Assembly: GCA_965653225.1 (NCBI GenBank)
Contig: CBFGZI010000136.1
Location: 1-9,549, forward strand
DNA length: 9,549 nucleotides
Direction of reading: 5' to 3'
Source: JALZDI01 sp965653225
GTDB lineage: Bacteria; Actinomycetota; Actinomycetes; Propionibacteriales; Nocardioidaceae
The translations under genes were made by a program, and so were the position numbers. This document shows, piece after piece, positions 6,181 through 9,549 of the stretch (positions are counted from its first letter, which is position 1; every line of letters begins with the position of its first letter). The notes beneath the pieces were generated by a model. That model did no database searches, was not told where the DNA came from, and saw only the letters and a list, made by a program, of their open reading frames with translations.

Positions 6181-7019
6181 TCACACCTCCACCAGCCGGC
6201 GGCGGAACGCGCGCAGCGCCAGCCACCAGCCCGCGACCAGCCAGGCCAGCAGGTAGCCCAGGTGCAGCAGCGCCATCGCGGGTACAAGGTCGCCGGTGAG
6301 CAGCGCCCGGCACAGCTCGACGCCGTGGTAGAGCGGCGTGGCGTAGGCCAGCCACTCGAACGCCCCCGGCAGCTGCGACACCGGGAAGAACGCGCCGGAG
6401 AACAGGAACATCGGCATCACACCGAGCCGGAACAGCGCCGCGAACCCGGAGTCCTCGGTGAGCCGGGCGGCGTAGGCGAACACCGGGGTCGCGTGCGCCA
6501 GTCCGATGACCACGGCGACCAGCAGCGCGGCCACGGCCGCGCCGACGCTCGGCACCAGGCCGAACAGCGACAGCACCACCAGGAACACCGCGCAGGTGGT
6601 GACCAGCCGGAACGCGACGTAGGCCAGGTGCGCCAGCAGGACGGACGACACCCCGATCGGCGTGGCCACCATCGAGAGGTAGACCTTGGTCCACTTGAAG
6701 TTGCCGAGCACCGGGTAGGTCGACTCGCCGATGGCGGTCTGCATCGGGGTGGTCGCCAGCAGCCCGGGCGCGACGAACGCGAGGTAGGTGACGCCGCCGA
6801 GCCGCTGCTGCGCGTCGGGGCTGTCGATGAAGCTGCCCAGCCCGACGCCCATCGCGGCGAGGTAGAGCACCGGCAGCAGGAAGCTGGTGACCACCGAGCC
6901 CTTCCACGTACGCCGATAGACGGTGGTCCAGTAGTCGAGCTGACGCCAGGCCAGGTGCACCGTCGAGGCCAGCGACGACTGGCCCTCGGCGAGGTCGGCA
7001 CGTGCGATGTCGGTGGCCA

Positions 7020-7020
<1 letters not shown>
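6181..7020 (-). CDS. ABC-2 type transporter membrane protein, first permease
   Basis: The 279-residue membrane protein is the first ABC-2 permease of the exporter. It has a cytoplasmic N-terminus with W-R-Q-L-D-Y-W-T-T-V-Y-R-R (25-37), about six hydrophobic segments (roughly 44-63, 78-97, 122-150, 158-183, 196-214, 245-268), the P-M-F-L-F-S-G-A-F-F-P-V-S motif at 203-215 and T-P-L-Y-H-G-V-E-L-C-R at 228-238. These two motifs are shared nearly residue for residue with the second permease, showing that the pair arose by duplication. The ATG at 7020 overlaps the ATPase stop (TGATG), with GGTGG 4 bases upstream, so it is translationally coupled to the ATPase. The substrate is not predictable; drug, lipid or oligosaccharide derivatives are typical of relatives. 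Confidence 0.9.
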
Positions 7021-7979
<959 letters not shown>

Positions 7980-7987
7980 GTTGCGTG

Positions 7988-8016
7988 ACTCTAGTCGGGC
8001 ACACCGACGGCCCCAA
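7988..8016 (-). promoter_or_regulatory. Promoter of the ABC exporter operon (TTGGGG-17-TAGAGT)
   Basis: On the minus strand TTGGGG (8011-8016) and TAGAGT (7988-7993) are spaced 17 bases apart, and the GTG of the ATPase starts 8 bases after the -10. Transcription would begin at or next to the start codon, giving a leaderless mRNA, which agrees with the lack of a Shine-Dalgarno. Confidence 0.55.
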
Positions 8017-8034
8017 CCGGATTTGCGCCCGGCA

Positions 8035-8040
8035 TACCCT
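8035..8040 (+). promoter_or_regulatory. -10 element TACCCT for the MFS gene
   Basis: TACCCT fits TAnnnT and is 7 bases before the GTG at 8048, again fitting a leaderless mRNA. No good -35 is seen. Its expected -35 region (about 8011-8017) coincides with the -35 of the divergent ABC promoter, so the two promoters probably share DNA. Confidence 0.45.
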
Positions 8041-8047
8041 GACCGCC

Positions 8048-9502
8048 GTGGACGCCGACAGGTCCGGGAACGCCGGAGAGGCCGCGGAGGACGAGGGGTA
8101 CCAGCCGGACCCCCGGCGGTGGCGCGCGCTCACCGTCTGCCTGTCCGCCGGCTTCATGACCCTGCTCGACGTCAGCATCGTCAACGTCGCGCTGCCCTCG
8201 ATCCGCAACGGTCTCGACGCCTCGCCCGGGCAGCTGCAGTGGGTGCTGGCCGGCTACTCGCTCGCGTTCGGGCTGGTGCTGGTGCCCGCCGGGCGGATCG
8301 GCGACGCCCGCGGCCGGCGGTCGGCCTTCCTCACCTCGCTGACCCTGTTCGTGCTGACCAGCGGCGCCGCCGGCCTCGCGCCGAGCGCCTGGTGGCTGGT
8401 GGCCACACGGCTCGCGCAAGGGGTCTCCGCGGGGATGCTGAACCCGCAGACCTCCGGGGTGATCCAGGACCTGTTCCGCGGCGCGGAGCGCGGCCGGGCG
8501 GTCGGCGGGATGGGCGCCACGATCGGGCTGTCGACCGCCGTCGGCCCGTTGGTCGGCGGGCTGATCCTGGCGCTGGACAGCTCGGAGAACGGCTGGCGGT
8601 GGGTGTTTCTCGTCAATGTGCCGGTAGGTCTGGTCGCGATGTTCCTGGCGTGGCGGCTGCTGCCGCCGGACCGCCGCGCGAGCACGCGGCGGGAGCACCT
8701 CGACCCGGTCGGCGCCCTGCTGCTCGGGGTGGCCCTGCTGCTGGTGCTGCTGCCGCTGGTGCAGGAGCGCGACATGACCGGTGTGCTCCCGTGGCTGCTG
8801 CTGCCCGCCGGTGGCGCGGTGACGCTGTTGTTCCTGCGGTGGGAGCGGCGCTACGTCGCGCGCGGCTGCGCACCGCTGGTCGACCCGGCGTTGTACCGGC
8901 TGCCGTCGTTCCGCTTCGGCAGCCTGCTGGCCGCGGCCTACTTCGCCGGCTTCACGTCGCTGTTCTTCGTCATCGCGATCTTCCTGCAGGTCGGTGAGGG
9001 CTACACCCCGCTGATGTCCGGGCTCGCGGTGACGCCGTTCGCGCTGGGGTCGGCGTTCGCCGCGTCGTTCGGCGGGCGCGTGGTGGCGTACGCCGGGCGC
9101 ACTGTGGTGGTCGTCGGGCTCGCGGTCGTGATCGCCGGGCTCGCCGCGACGGTCCTCGCGGTCGCGCTGTTCGACGACCAGCAGGACCTCATCGGATGGG
9201 CGATCGCCGTGCCCCTGACGGTCGCCGGCGTGGGCAGCGGGCTGGTGATCGCGCCGAACCGCACGCTCACGCTGGCCGACGTACCCGTGCGGCGCGGCGG
9301 CGTCGCGGCCGGCGTGCTGCAGGTCGGGCAGCGCATCGGCGCCGCGCTCGGCGTCGCCAGCGTGGGTGCGGTGTTCTTCTCCGTGCAGGCGCAGGCCGGC
9401 TCGTGGGCCAACGGGCTGCAGTGGGCGCTGGGCGCGGCGATCTGCTTCGTCGCGGTCGCGCTCGTGCTCGGCGTCGCCGACTACCGGCGGCGCACCCCGT
9501 GA
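8048..9502 (+). CDS. MFS drug exporter, DHA2 (EmrB/QacA-like) family
   Basis: The 484-residue protein is a proton-driven major facilitator exporter, most like the 14-helix DHA2 multidrug family. Motif D1 L-D-V-S-I-V-N-V-A-L-P is at 40-50 (D41 in helix 1), motif A G-R-I-G-D-A-R-G-R-R at 82-91, motif B R-L-A-Q-G at 121-125, and the antiporter motif C ending G-P-L-V-G-G at 166-171. N-G-W-R-W-V-F-L-V-N-V-P-V-G (181-194) is also typical. A hydrophilic N-terminus of about 25 residues precedes helix 1. I chose the GTG at 8048; the open frame from 7985 uses rare codons (CTA, ATT) and crosses the promoter. No Shine-Dalgarno is present. It stands alone on the plus strand, divergent from the ABC operon, with no local regulator gene visible. 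The substrate is unknown. Confidence 0.92.
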   Translation: MDADRSGNAGEAAEDEGYQPDPRRWRALTVCLSAGFMTLLDVSIVNVALPSIRNGLDASPGQLQWVLAGYSLAFGLVLVPAGRIGDARGRRSAFLTSLTLFVLTSGAAGLAPSAWWLVATRLAQGVSAGMLNPQTSGVIQDLFRGAERGRAVGGMGATIGLSTAVGPLVGGLILALDSSENGWRWVFLVNVPVGLVAMFLAWRLLPPDRRASTRREHLDPVGALLLGVALLLVLLPLVQERDMTGVLPWLLLPAGGAVTLLFLRWERRYVARGCAPLVDPALYRLPSFRFGSLLAAAYFAGFTSLFFVIAIFLQVGEGYTPLMSGLAVTPFALGSAFAASFGGRVVAYAGRTVVVVGLAVVIAGLAATVLAVALFDDQQDLIGWAIAVPLTVAGVGSGLVIAPNRTLTLADVPVRRGGVAAGVLQVGQRIGAALGVASVGAVFFSVQAQAGSWANGLQWALGAAICFVAVALVLGVADYRRRTP

Positions 9503-9528
9503 CCGGCCGGCCCGCCGCCCCCGGCCGG
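9503..9528 (+). terminator. GC-only hairpin immediately after the MFS gene
   Basis: CCGGCCGG (9503-9510) and CCGGCCGG (9521-9528) are complementary, forming an 8-bp all-GC stem with a 10-base loop directly after the TGA. There is no T tract; position and strength suggest a terminator of the actinobacterial type. Confidence 0.5.
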
Positions 9529-9532
9529 GAAC

Positions 9533-9549
9533 GGATGTAACCGCCCGTT
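9533..9549 (+). repeat. Copy 2 of the shared 17-base element, at the window edge
   Basis: GGATGTAACCGCCCGTT matches the minus strand of 4228-4244 at 16 of 17 positions. It begins 4 bases after the hairpin that follows the MFS gene and may continue outside the window. Confidence 0.4.

Noticed and set aside
6123..6287. 55-residue N-terminal extension of the second permease containing Gly-Gly-Asp repeats
   Set aside because: It reads the end of the first permease out of frame and the 9-bp array; the conserved protein begins at the ATG at 6122.
9528..9549. GGAAC...GTT at the right edge as a SigE/SigH-type promoter
   Set aside because: The gap between the elements is about 14 bases, shorter than usual for that promoter class, and the window ends at the GTT.

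Overview
This is a GC-rich actinobacterial chromosome segment. The strong third-position GC bias, GTG starts, leaderless-type promoters and the recA-recX-RNase Y-DUF3046 gene set suggest Nocardioides or a related Propionibacteriales genus; the genus is inference. Eight of the nine genes lie on the minus strand and only the last (MFS transporter) is on plus. I see no insertion sequence, phage gene, CRISPR array, tRNA or rRNA.

Read in the direction of the minus strand (high to low coordinates), a GTG-initiated ABC exporter operon begins at 7979: a NodI/DrrA-type ATPase, then two related ABC-2 membrane proteins, then the small DUF3046 protein, then a double-hotdog thioesterase. Three of these junctions are tight: the ATPase and first permease share a base in TGATG, the second permease and DUF3046 do the same, and the two permeases are separated by 58 bases made almost entirely of a 9-bp tandem repeat. 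A hairpin follows the thioesterase.

Next comes the 338-bp recA control region. It contains a near-perfect actinobacterial LexA (SOS) box just upstream of a TAGTTT -10 element. recA (no intein) and recX follow, 6 bases apart. A promoter (TTGACC-17-TAGCCT) just after recX appears to drive rny (RNase Y) through a leader of about 200 nt. Its 5' end can pair with a segment that can also pair with the rny Shine-Dalgarno sequence, which suggests a translational switch. Downstream of rny are a four-run G-quadruplex motif and a GTG-initiated DUF4442 hotdog protein.

On the plus strand, a DHA2-family (14-helix type) MFS exporter diverges from the ABC operon across only 68 bp. Both divergent genes, and the DUF4442 gene, have a TAnnnT -10 element 7-8 bases before a GTG start and no Shine-Dalgarno sequence, as expected for leaderless mRNAs.

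The gene content is mostly conserved housekeeping DNA repair and RNA decay plus two efflux systems. The less ordinary signals are regulatory: the rny leader, the 9-bp repeat between the permeases, the G-quadruplex, the triple leaderless arrangement, and a 17-base element shared by two gene 3' ends.
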